Positions 44,990 through 56,247 of a stretch of DNA of 64,000 bases are shown here, one piece after another. Position numbers and translations under genes: made by a program. Numbering within the stretch: position 1 is the first letter of the stretch; each line of letters starts with the position of its first letter. The stretch is taken from NCBI GenBank assembly GCA_009761415.1, contig QUOL01000006.1, positions 1,847,629 through 1,911,628 on the forward strand, given 5' to 3'. The notes below the pieces were generated by a model. The model made no database searches. It saw only the letters and a list, made by a program, of their open reading frames with translations, and was not told the origin of the DNA. This stretch comes from Sarcomyxa edulis (lineage: Eukaryota; Basidiomycota; Agaricomycetes; Agaricales; Mycenaceae).

Positions 44990-46075
44990 AGTCCACGTTT
45001 GCAGCAGATCAAAGAAACGAAGAATAGTGGATCCAAGATATATGCGCGTAAATCGCGTTGAGGACAACGCTAGTCTGAAGTAACCGGTTCAGTCGCATAA
45101 GTTTGACTTTGATCTGCAACTGATCCTTAGGCGCGTCAGGCCTGACAAGATATGTATGCGTGAGACATGCGCGCCAGACAACTCACCGTTACCAGTATTG
45201 TTCCCAACGCAAAAGGCCATCTAAACTCGAAAAGCCGTACCAGTGACGATAGCAGAGTGACGGTCGATCAATAAAGAGGGTTCCAGAGTGTAGGTTGGAC
45301 ATATCTGAACCTTCAAACAATTGAGTATACGTAGGCGGTAAAGTCCTCGAGCGCACGATACTCATTAGTACACGGCAAGGGTGGCGATTGAAGATGAATG
45401 GAGACCGGATCGGTCAGCCTCCGTCGACTCAATTTTACGGCCAGTCAGGGTTTACAACAGGTTGAGGAAACGAAAAAAAATAGTGGATCAAAGATCCATG
45501 CACGTAAATCGCGTTTTGAGGACAACGCTAGTTGAAGTAGCCGCGTAAATTTGACTGGCGCATCGGGCGTGACAAGACAGGCGTGAGACATACGTGCCAA
45601 GGAAGGGTGAAAGCTGTTAGGGCGCTGTACGCAGTCAGACAACTTGTTTCGGAAGAAATCTGAGAATAACTTGCATTTCCATCGTACGAGGAGACCTTGA
45701 ATTCTGACGATTCTCGATATCTTCTTGAAAGACGTAGAAGATACTTCGTATCGTTTACGGGGGCCTGAATGTATATGATCAGAACTGGGTGAGATGAAGC
45801 GGGTAAGTCGAAGGATATGAAGGACACACGAATACGGAGAAACGAAGGGCCTCATCGAGAACCTCAGCTCCCATCACCAGCATTATTCCCAACGCCAAAA
45901 GCCGTCTGGATCGTGAATCAATAAAAGAAGTGGTAGTTCCAGGTTGTTGGAATATGCCGATGGCTGTCGTCAATCGGATTGTACACAGTTGAGACTACGT
46001 AGGTAGTGGATTCCTAGAGCGGACGATGTTTATTCGTACACGGCAGGGAGGGCGATTGAAGCTGAAGCGCTGAAG
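44990..46075. repeat. Diverged tandem duplication, two copies
   Basis: Copy 1 at ~44995-45395 and copy 2 at ~45455-46065 share, in order: ATAGTGGATC(C/A)AAGAT, CGTAAATCGCGTT, GAGGACAACGCTAGT, TTCCCAACGC, GATCAATAAA or GAATCAATAAA, CGTAGG and GTACACGGCA(A/G)GG...GGCGATTGAAG. Copy 2 carries about 200 extra bases (~45600-45840). No protein could be assigned. A possible two-exon minus-strand frame near 46315-46014 (MIDENVHASSSSR, then FIRVSLDNDARGWYKRLL) overlaps its end and remains unproven. Confidence 0.7.
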
Positions 46076-47397
46076 CTTGAAGATGAGAGAAGACCGGAGA
46101 ATCCGGAACGAGTTCAACGACGTGCATAGCTCCAATTCCTCGAAGACGTCGAAGATGCAACAAACGCTTATACCATCCACGGGCATCATTATCGAGAGAG
46201 ACCCGGATAAATCTGCCACAAGAGATACAGCAATCAACGAGATGGAGCAATAGGGTCAAGGAGTATGCAGTACATACCGTGATGAAGAAGAGGCATGAAC
46301 GTTCTCATCAATCATAAAATCAGCCCCGCATGACCAGTCGGTCTCAAACCCAGGAGACCTCCCACCTACTCGAAAGGTTGAGCTGATGAAAGCAAGTCGA
46401 ACGATCGTTCCAGCAGTATTCTCAATATAGTACCTCGCCCTAGACGATAGTTGCTGCCCAACGGTCTAACAAAAGGGATTTTGAACAGCGAAAAGTCCAA
46501 GTCGTAGACCAGATGCCACGATGCTGAATCTGTCTTAGATCCTCGCCGGTCGAGGTTTCGTACACAGACACCGGTGGAAGAATCGACGATGCTTATTGGT
46601 GTACCACCGGGTTGGCGTTTCTGAAGCTGTCGGCGGTCTTCTAGGTGAGATCTGAGAGACGAAAAAAGTTCGAGGGTGAGACGACGCGACTGTTGATGAG
46701 AGCCGGGTGTTTGTCCTCAACGGTCGAGCCAAACTACCACCGTCGCAAATTTCTTCACAGGACCCAAACAGGACCTTTTAAAAATCTAGTGCGTTATGGC
46801 CGGGTCATCTGATTTATTCTGTGCCATCACCCTATCGAACGACCTTGCCTCACCATCTGGAGTCTTGGACTGGGGCAACGACTGTAGGACCTTTCGCTTC
46901 ATTTCGAAACCTTCCCAATCGGAATCTTAGTCGTCGATCGCGCTTCTTCAAGTACGCATAACGGCGCTGGTACAAACGAGAGCATGGAAATATGAGAAGA
47001 CGCACAATGAGGGCCATGTTCGTGAGTACGTTATCTTATCCAATGTATATCTGGTGAGCTCATGCCTACATGTATATCCTCGTCGCCGTTCACATTCTCA
47101 GTTGTCATCATCGAGGTTTTGACCTATCCCTCTCTGTCGGACGTACGCTCTTCAGCAGTATATTCTATCCTCGCCTACTCAGGACAATTGCGACCTCTCG
47201 TCGACACGCAGCATGAACTTGACTAGTAGCTCTCTGATCTCTTACTCGGACACACTGAGACGTACTTGGTACTCGTCAACATCCATGCACTTGTATCGTC
47301 AAACGTTTTCCTGCACCAAATCCCAACATCCGGAAACCCGATGCTCGGGATGCCCAGAGTCTCGATTCGAGATGCGAGTGAAAAAAAAGGTGACTAC
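46076..47397. other. Gene-poor interval
   Basis: Only short frames without family signals. Confidence 0.35.
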
Positions 47398-48058
47398 TTA
47401 GGGTGCTGCAGCCGCCGCTGAGTTTGCAGCAGAAGCCCGGTCCTCCGCTCGTAGAACCACTACATATTCATCAAATGTTATCTCAGGAGTCGGACCGCCG
47501 TTCGCATTCATCCATTTCTCCCTATCCTCATTCCTACAGAAACTCAGCTATCGAGATTGTCGACATATCTCCACCGTTAGAATCCCACCACCTCCGAATA
47601 TCTGCTAATGTCACGCTCTTCGTCGTGCTAGGGGGTCTGTGCCCTTGCATATCGTTCCGCCAGGGAACAAACCTATTACGCGTCGACTCGAAATCGTCCT
47701 AGAGGCATACGAAGTCGACCTCGTCGGCCTGCGCACCATCTTCTTTGACGAGCCATTCTCTCGTGACGTTGTCAGCACTGTTCCCGCTAACATCTGCTCC
47801 CGAGAACGTAGCGTTGCGGTGGGTCTGGAAGGAGCGGGTGATGAGGAGTATATCGTCCTCTAGGTAGGATTTCCTCTTGGTTGGATGAGCGATAGCGCCT
47901 GCGAGGATACTGAGTCTTCATTTTCTAGCAAGCCAGTCGTTGACGGGGGTTTCTAGACGGTCATCTCTTCGACACTGCGGTCGGGAATTTTGGAGGTTGG
48001 CTATGACGATGCGTGTCGTGGCAAAGGTCATGTAGTATCCGCAGAAAAAGTAGGGCAT
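47398..48058 (-). pseudogene. Broken paralogue of the 218-aa gene
   Basis: The minus strand from ATG 48058 matches the intact gene at 12624-13280 along its length: MPYFFCGYYMTFATTR, SILAGAIAHPTKRKSYLED, LLITRSFQTHRNATFSG, REWLVKEDGAQADEVDFVCL, DMSTISIAEF, ITFDEYVVVLRAEDRA, then an Ala-rich end. It is interrupted by in-frame stops after LAR-K, after DFVCL, and at the SIAEFL position, where a frameshift also occurs. With three or more lesions spread over the gene, this is a true pseudogene and not a sequencing slip. It lies about 1.3 kb from the end of the damaged NLR3. Confidence 0.88.
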
Positions 48059-49194
48059 CTACGAGTAGTCATATGAAGAGTAAGTCACTTTCATGCATCA
48101 GAAACGACTCGACCTTACCTTATATTAGAATTTCTGGCAGCAGTTCGATGTGGGACTGGTCAAAGTCGCTCTACTTATAAGTGAGAGCGTTACACACGTC
48201 AGGTTTATTCCCTAGAGCTGGTGTCATCTCCTTGGAGGACGTGAACGCGATTGAGCTGACACGAATACATTTTCCAGGTGTCTAGCTTATCTTCTGTTCA
48301 AGCTAGTCCGAAACGGTGGAAACCAATCGATCTCAGGGTGAACGCGTGTCTGCCAGTGTCCACTCACACGCCGGCATCTCATTCGTCTTCCCTATTCCAT
48401 GACTGCGCTCGACCTCTAAGCGTAGAGGCCTGCTCGATGCTCTCATACGATACATATCCCTCTAGCTAGCTGCCTCTCTCGCGTACTTGATTCAATTGAG
48501 GAAACATGTTGATGAGAGACGCGTGGATGGAAGGTCAATCGAAGCGGTAGGAGTTTCTAGGAACTCGGTTAGTTGACTTTTGCTTTGTTCCGAGGTCTCT
48601 GCTGACCGGCGAAATATAATTCATATCATGATAGATATTTGAAAGCTTGATCTCGACTCCTTCATGTGCCGTTGACTCTCGAGAACTGCCTCAACGATCT
48701 GGGCGTCTCGTTGCTCAACCTGGACGTCAAAAGCAGAGGAAAGGTAACAGAATATGGCACAGAGACTTGTATAATCATCGGAATCGAGGTATGTTCAGCG
48801 TTCCAATCATTCGTTGCTTGGCTGACCTTCTGCATCACGCACCAACAGCCTCTGGTCCTCATGTATCCTTATCCTAGCGTTGACCGCTATTTGTCGCTGA
48901 ACTACGTCGCGGAAATATGACTCCACATCTTCTATATCTTGTTCTGGCCATGGCTCGTTTCTACATCCCACCATCGTCTCCTAGTTCACTCCCTGGACAC
49001 CCAGTCACCCACGCCATAGTATGTCTCTTATTTCGTTCTCCTAACCCCTGCTCCTTTACTCCGGAACAACGGTCGACGAAATGGCAAATTGTCCCCCCAC
49101 ACGTTTACGACTGCCTATGGATCGAGCAGGTGACGGCAGAGCAGCGAATCACATCCCCCCGTAATTATCTCCCACACGGCAAGCTCGTGATATG
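48059..49194. other. Interval between the pseudogene and NLR3, no gene called
   Basis: A plus-strand frame at 48666-48920 has no recognisable family and is not supported. Confidence 0.35.
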
Positions 49195-49270
49195 TCCCAG
49201 GTGGTTTCGCCTGTGACAATATTGCCAGTAACTGTATCCCACAAGAGGAGCTCGCCGAATGTTGGTAAAC
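49195..49270 (-). pseudogene. WD40-repeat remnant downstream of NLR3
   Basis: Just past the NLR3 stop, in another frame, the minus strand reads GELLLWDTVTGNIVTGET, a typical WD40 strand-D plus turn (x-x-x-W-D-x-x-T-G). It is the only propeller-like piece found there and suggests that NLR3 once had a WD40 domain. Confidence 0.6.
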
Positions 49271-49313
49271 ATAACAGCACCGGCCATTGAGAGGAGAGTA
49301 AACTTCAAATTGA

Positions 49314-52300
49314 TTACGGCTCCTCCGCAAAAGGTTCCAAGCGGTAGACAGATAGAGTATTAGGGAACAGCTTGAGCTGCATGAAGGCTTTGGATCTGAA
49401 GAGAACTTTCCGCTCGAAGGCTAGTCTTGATATGCAAATGTAAGATGCATCCATTGCGGCAGGAGTGTAAGATCGCCGAAAGAATCCAAGAGCATGGGAC
49501 ATCACAATAGAAAGTTCGGAATCAACCTCAGGCTAAAGACATGGTGAGCATCTGTGAAGTCAAAAGGCGTAGAACTGACCTTCCCCCATTGACTATCATG
49601 AATTGATTCCAAAGCAGCTTGCAAAAAATCTAATTTGCCCATGACGTGCATTGCCTCCACCCAGTACAAATAATACTTCTGCAAAAATCGCTGGACTTGC
49701 ACTGCAGTAAGTGCTTCAAAAGGTATTTTTGTGAGATGATACACCCAAAAATGACACGAGTAATGGAGATGGGGGGGAATGTTGGTCTCGATCCACATGA
49801 TGAGGTCCGGAACGTTGCGAATCATGGGATATGAAGACTTTAATCCGAAAATATCCAATTGAAGGCCTCGTTGCAATACGTGCAAGCAGCCGAGCGCAAG
49901 AGCTCTGTGTGCAAAGGAAGGTTCGATGTAAAAGGAGCCGCCGCGGTTAGGGTCGGTGAGGAAGTCATGGAAAGAAGTATGAAGGGGCCTCACCGGCGTC
50001 AATTGTTCTGCGACGCCAGTGAGTAATGCACCGAGAGGATCCAAAATCGAACCCACTACGTCGGGACCGAGTTCACCTTTGCAAAACTCTCGCAACGAAG
50101 AAACCGTCAACGGTGTATCCGCCAGCAGAACCATTCCCAGGACTGTCTTGAATCGATTCATCGCTGTCTCATCCATCTCAGTTCCGAATGTACGCTCCAG
50201 AATTTTCATATACAGGGAGTCGAGATTCGTCACGGAATCTGATAAAACCATTTCGAGTCGTTCTGTCGGCGTGTACCCTGCCTTAGCCTTCTGGTCTCTG
50301 ACAAACCAGCAGGCCGTCGATGCCCACTGAAAGAGATGTTCGGACTTTTCAACCAGCCTTTCGCGCCATTGGTTTGGCCATCCTTTGTCTACGGAGGTTT
50401 CATGTAATTGATCCCAGATAAAGGCGCTGATGTCGCGGTCAGTGGAGATGCCATTTATGTCTGCCATAGATCGGGGATGTACATGAGGTTTCTGGGATAG
50501 CATATCGAGGATGTCTTTTTCTGGACGAGACGCAAGTATTATTCGAAAGTTGCGAGGTAGATCTATGATCTTCTTGCCGAGTGCGACGAGAATATCTTCT
50601 CGCGAGTCGCACTCGTCCAATCCGTCTATGACAAGGACGATTGGGCCAATGATCTTCAACACCGCACTCTTGGACACTTTGAGAATAAACTCTTCAAATT
50701 GTGTCTGAACTGAGGCCGTAGTTCGTAATGCTCGATTATTGATAATGTTCCACAAGGACGTTCGCCACTCGTGATCAAGGTCCGCCAGATCTACGGCAAT
50801 GGTACTGAAGAGTTGTCGAGGTTGTCGATCAGCCTGGTATGCGATATCGAAAGCAAAGAACGAGCCCAGCCGTTTCTCTTCTTTGAATATACGGGCGATC
50901 GTGTGGGTAATAGAACTTTTTCCAGAGCCAGCGACACCGTGTAGCCAAAAGATACGAGTACCGTCCTCGTTGGGGTTGCAGACCCAAGCAATGATCTCGT
51001 CGATAATCCCGAAACGAGTGTTGGGAAGACATTCCTTCTCGGATCTGTAACCAGCACCATTCGCGTATTGCACCCCGTTGAGGTCAATTTGAACAGCTAG
51101 AAAGAAAAGGTTCAATATCAAACACGTCAGACAGCTCAAATGGTATAGACGGATATGCATACCCATAGACTCAACGGTATTTACCATGCGTAGAACGGTC
51201 AATTCTGTTTGGACTGCGACATCAGTCAAGAATTCTTGGTTCAATTGATAGAATCTGCCGCGGAACTCCTCGATCCTGGCGTCGACGTCTGCGAACACAT
51301 TTTTGATACCCCGGGTCCCTGGACATCAATGAGATATTAACATGACGTATCGCTGATTCACGGAGAAGGTAACGGACAGAAATCAGGATTGCGACCATAG
51401 TCACATATGAAATGCGAGCATTCCGCCAATTGCATGAGCATCCGGGAAAAGACCTTCTCGCGGGACTGAATTCTAGTGATAGGTCTTGGCTCCGTGTCTC
51501 TCGCTTGCAAGAAAGAGAACGCAATATCCATTGTTTTGACAAGTGCCTTTACTTTCTCGTCGCGTTCTATTGCAGCATTGATGGCCTGATGAACATTACC
51601 TCGTGTCAACAAGCAGTGCGATATGTCCGCATCACCAGACGCATACCTTATAGACTGCTGTCAAAGCATTCCATGCTACAGTCACATACGGGTGTACCTG
51701 GTAAACAAGGTATAAGTATGGTATGTATCCATGTCTCGAATAAGTTATACCTGTGCTACCATATCGCCCATATTTGACAAGACCTGAAGTTTTTCCAGGA
51801 GCGACGTGACACTAGAGGAAACGGAACCAGTCTGCTGAGTGGTAGAATCAAATCTCTCGACCACCTCCACGGGACGAGAGACGTTACAATTGATGAACTT
51901 CATCTTCTCAATCGTTTCCTTTGCGCTCTCGACCGAAAGTCTGGTCTTCGATATATCGCTGGTCAGGGCAACATAAAGGCCCATAGAAGAGCCATCGGAA
52001 GAGTTTGAATTGTGAAAGGCAGGTGTGAGACAATCATCCTTCGAAGCGTCAGCCTTTCCGATTGCAGGAGAAGTCGTCGACGGAGCACCAGGGACAGAAA
52101 CAGAAGGTTCAGTCACAGTTATCGAGGGCGGTGGGGGATTGGATTCTACTTCAGGTCCGAGTGCCGATCTCTGAATCTCAAACTGAAGACTACTTTTGAG
52201 CACAACGACTCCGCCGTCCGATTTTTTCTTCTCAAGAGCGCGAGTAACGGCTAGAAAATAAACTTGGCATTCCATTCAATATACATAGATTGTAACAGAC

Positions 52301-52693
52301 ATACCTCCGTTCGGATGTCCCGATAACCGTTCAACTGAATCTTGGATGCATCCTATCAAGTGGTCCGGACGGAAGCGGTGTTTTGAGTAGACCTCAATCC
52401 TCAGATTATTGGATTTCGATGCGTCACTTCGATGGCGCCGAAAGTCAGCATATCCAGCAGGCGTTAAGCGAGAATTTGTATCACGCACAATGGTATGAAC
52501 TTGGATGTTTCACCTTCAAGCTATGTCGCGATTCCGTCGATTGTGATCTTGACATATAACTGCCTAGAGCGTTTGGACCAACGTCCTGACCCTTGATCTG
52601 GGAGATATTCGATTCCTAGCGTTGATGCAAGTCAATTCCACCCTACAAATGAAAAGACGACGACTTGCCTGAAATCGTATATCTCGTTGTCAT
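49314..52693 (-). pseudogene. NLR3: C2-helical-NACHT, damaged at both ends
   Basis: Minus-strand exons: C2 part ~52500-52305, then 52250-51751, 51697-51647 (51 nt, VHPYVTVAWNALTAVYK), 51585-51378, 51318-51163, 51096-49580, 49526-49314, all in phase. NACHT begins VQYANGAGYR, with P-loop GVAGSGKSS and Walker B VLVIDGLDEC, and is fully open. After the usual intron the last exon keeps the linker (DASYICISRLAF, LFPNTLS) but hits a stop at 49314 just where the propeller should start. At the N-terminus, ATG 52693 with a GC-AG intron leads into QLYVKITIDGIAT. An in-frame TAG (52523-52521) and then a frame change follow before VRDTNSRL and EVYSKHRFR. It could be a C2-less, WD40-less NACHT protein if a later start is used; I favour a decaying gene. 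Closest to NLR1. Confidence 0.75.
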
Positions 52694-54329
52694 TGGGGAC
52701 TTGTGGGAGACGTTGGAAGAGCAATGGACGGTATAGAAGTGAAACTCGGACACGGCAATGGTGCTGTGCACTAGGCACGATGCTTGAGCGCTAGATCGTT
52801 AACAGCTTAAATGGCACGAGGTGTCAATGGGCGTCAGAAATAGCTGTGTTCTTCCGCGGTATTGACACCGACATCAGGAAAAAACCCCCCAGTGGATTTC
52901 AGTAGATGGTCGAAAATCTCACAAATTGCGAGAAATTATCAAACCTACCACACCAAATGGGATCCCATAGATTTCCCAAATTAAGCTCCAATATTCGGGT
53001 CCCCCCTATAGATCTCAACAAAACCATGATAATTTCGTATCAAACTTGCAAATATCATCGCAGATTTGGACTGATTTGTTGCAGATTGCATGGCTTTTTA
53101 CTTGTTTTCTCCACTTAGATCGCGTTCATCGAGGAATAGACAATGAAAGCCACACGGTGTAGTGACGGATAAGTTTATCCACTAGAAATTGCTTCTGGTG
53201 TGACGTTTACCAGCAAGATCTAGTCTTGAGGTGGTTTGGAAGTGCTAAGGCAAGAACTGGGTAAGATAATACTGAAACGATGGAATACTCAGCTTTTATC
53301 CTGGACGGCACGGGGTTACGATTTAGATGGTGCGGACGCGTTATTGGAACAGAATACTGGGGGAAAGTGAAATCTGGGTCAAATTGGGTAGACGTCTAAC
53401 TACTACATCTTTGCCTCTTTAAATATGTTTTCGTAGAGTTTGAAATACGCGCGCCAAGGCTAGACGTCGCACGAGGTGCTTTGAATGAATGAGAAAGAGA
53501 TAAAGTATTTAAGAGAGAAAAGAGGTGGCCGGACAAATAGATAGATGAAATCAAGGGGGCTCCGGACCTAGAATCCCGGACATCACGTGGAGGGGGGGAG
53601 GGGGTGTCCGACGCCAGAATTTTTTTTTTCGACCTCCCGAGGAAAAAATTCCAGAGGGAGCCGTAGGCATGTCGTTGACAATATATGCACACATTGGTCT
53701 CAAACATACCTAAATCTAGCCTATTAGACACTCCTCAGTACATCCGAGTGCAAACAACAGGGTAAGTACTCCAACTTGCTTTGTCTTTGCAGTCTCAGAG
53801 CTTAGAGCACTTGACAAAATGATAATGATACAATATATATATATATGCATACAGAGTCTAAAGTGACAGAGATAATATAAATATGAAAAATGACTGCTGC
53901 GAAGTTGAAGGACTATATATGGAAATGACAGTGTGGTTGCTCTGCTAAGTATAGGAAACTTTCTGAAGTTCGGAGTGGTGTGAGGGTTGTCGATATAGTA
54001 AGGGAGGGATGTTGGTGAGTTCTTCACTGATTTTTCAAATGGTCGTATGCGTTGATGTCCCGTGTGGTCGCGCGTTCTTGGGTAGTTCGCTCATTCCATC
54101 TGAGCAGCGGGGTGCTAGTTGCGGAGTTGGCCATAGTAAACACTTGACCACCTAGGGCAGCACTTTGAAGGGGTCCGATTGGACCTCCGAGGTGACGTTT
54201 CTGTGTTCGTGGTAACCGGCCTGAGAGGTCGATTATCCGCTTCGAATCCACGCAATACAGTCTAATTTTAGTTTTTTTTTTAGGTCCGACTTCCGGTCCC
54301 TGATCCGCGGATCGAGGGATAATCGAAAA
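52694..54329. other. Gene-poor interval
   Basis: No gene is supported. Poly-T next to purine-rich tracts (53600-53660) and a TA-rich microsatellite (~53834-53850). Confidence 0.4.
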
Positions 54330-54334
54330 TCGCA

Positions 54335-55110
54335 GGGAGGGGGTGAAAGAGAGAGACGGCGCGAGGGGAGGGGGTGAAGCAGACGGCGCGAGGGGAGCGG
54401 GTGAAGGAGACGGCGCGAGGGGAGCGGGTGAAGGAGACGGCGCGAGGGGAGCGGGTGAAGGAGACGGCGCGAGGGGAGCGGGTGAAGGAGACGGCGCGAG
54501 TATGGGAGGGGAGGGGTTAGCAGAGAGGGCGCGAGTAGGGAGACGCGAGTAGGGAGGGGAGGGGGAAGCAGACACGGCGCGAGTAGGGAGGGGAGAGGGT
54601 AGAGACGGCCGAGTAGGGAAGGGAGGGTGTACCAGAGACGGCGCGAGTAGGGAGGGGAGGGTGTAGAAGGGAGGGAGCGACGTATTGGAGGGGAGGGGAA
54701 GGAAGGGAGGGCGCGATGTTTGAAGGGGAGGGGGAAGGAGGGACGACGCGACGTCTGGGAGGGGAGAGGGTAGAAGGGACGACGCGACGTCTGGGAGGGG
54801 AGAGGGTAGAAGGGACGGCGCGACGTATTGGAGGGAGGGGAAGGGAGGGACGGCGCGACATTAGGGAGGGGAGGGGGTAGAAGGAACGGCGCGACGTTTG
54901 GGAGGGGAGGCGCGACGTTTGGGAGGGGATGCGCGACGTTTGGGAGGGGAGAGGGTGGAAGGGACGGCGCGACGTTTGGGAGTGGAGGCGCGACGTTTGG
55001 GAGGGGAGAGGGTGGAAGGGACGGCGCGAGTAGGGAGGGGAGGGGGTAGAAGGGACGGCGCGATATTAGGGAGGGGAGGGGGTAGCAGAAAGGGCACGAT
55101 GTTCTGGAGG
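54335..55110. repeat. GA-rich minisatellite
   Basis: Purine-rich on the plus strand. The left part (about 54380-54500) is a 27-bp unit repeated four or five times (GAGCGGGTGAAGGAGACGGC plus GCGAGGG). The right part is made of variant units around GACGGCGCGACGTTTGGGAG and GGGAGGGGAGAGGGTAGAAG. It keeps long frames open on both strands, giving Pro/Ser/Leu-rich (minus) and Gly/Arg/Glu-rich (plus) translations. These are best taken as artefacts. Confidence 0.9.
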
Positions 55111-55310
55111 GAAGGGGGGAACAACTTACAGTATATATCATCACAGGGCTCATACCATACATCTGTTACTCTGAAATATAGATTTCAATTGCAATTTGAA
55201 GCATCAATACATGGATTCTGAAGTGTTCTGACTATGAAGCCATCAGAACTCGAAGATATAACGAGCAAAAAAAAATCGTACCTAGTGCGACGGATTTTTG
55301 ATCGTTCCAC

Positions 55311-55344
55311 GCACCGCGGTGCACGTTCTGTTGTAACAGAACGT
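55311..55344. repeat. Two adjacent perfect palindromes
   Basis: GCACCGCGGTGC (55311-55322) is immediately followed by ACGTTCTGTT-GT-AACAGAACGT (55323-55344). Role unknown; it could be a transposon end, a protein-binding site or a replication-slippage scar. Confidence 0.8.
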
Positions 55345-56247
55345 ATCCTTATCGATTTTCCTTCTCTCCGTCTCCCTGCACACGCGACGCCGGCGTACTC
55401 CTGCCCAATCAGCCCTGGTCAGCCTGAACTTGTTGCAGAAATCTGTGGACCATTTTCTGCGTCCACAGGCGTAGATTTTGACCGATGCTTCGCACATATA
55501 GTCTTCTAGAAATGAGAATAAAAACATAAATGATGTTGAACAAGACTTACCTCTGGGTAGATGGGACAGCAGTGGCAAGGTGGTGGTGAGGATGAGGGCT
55601 CGTCACGTCGCGTTTGAAGGCAGTTCTACCGTGACGAATGCCCTAGTCACCGTCACTACTATATCAAGTTGCTTTTGAGCTGCTCAGTCGTTCAATTAGT
55701 GCACACAGGTATTTTCGCGTTCAACTGTACATACCATTCCCTACGTCATCTACGTTTTTACGCCTTCCGATTGGCTCGAGCGGTTCCGGCCGTTGTTGTG
55801 ACGTGTTATACCCAGACGGTCGAGAGCCTCTCAGCCAATGGGATCGCGTATAAACGTAGCCCGCATCTGACATATAATCGACCTCTAGCGTTCGACAAGA
55901 GGCCGATATACGGTTTCTGCCTCGACAAACATATATAGAATTAGTTTCTGCACCTAATAGTACCAATTGTACCATCAGCAATATTTTATCCAAGAATTAA
56001 GATGCCAATGCAAGGTACTCACTTCTCGCCTATGCATACACTACGAGACTTCGTGCCCAAAACCGATTCGACCTAATTTTTTTTTTGGAAATCATCAGAT
56101 ATGATACTGATTGTAAATGATATACATCACCAAGGAACTATCTCTTCAATTTCGCGGCCTATGAAGGTATTCCCAACCCGAAACAGACATTTCTTATGAG
56201 CGGTGAACGCGTACGAGATCAACGATAAGAACGGGAATCACCAATTG
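55345..56247. other. Interval between the palindromes and the KDZ gene
   Basis: No gene called; short frames lack features. It may include the 3' flank of the KDZ element. Confidence 0.35.

Noticed and set aside
46535..46732. 65-codon minus frame
   Set aside because: Arg/Thr-rich, no family resemblance, no supporting copy.
53612..53665. Second hAT end (AATTTTTTTT...CTCCC and CAGAGGGAGCC words)
   Set aside because: Similar to the 29595 element's ends only over short stretches; no paired terminal repeat or target duplication could be defined.
54233..55162. 309-codon Pro/Leu/Ser-rich frame on minus
   Set aside because: It lies almost wholly in the minisatellite; the composition follows the repeat unit and frames are open on both strands.
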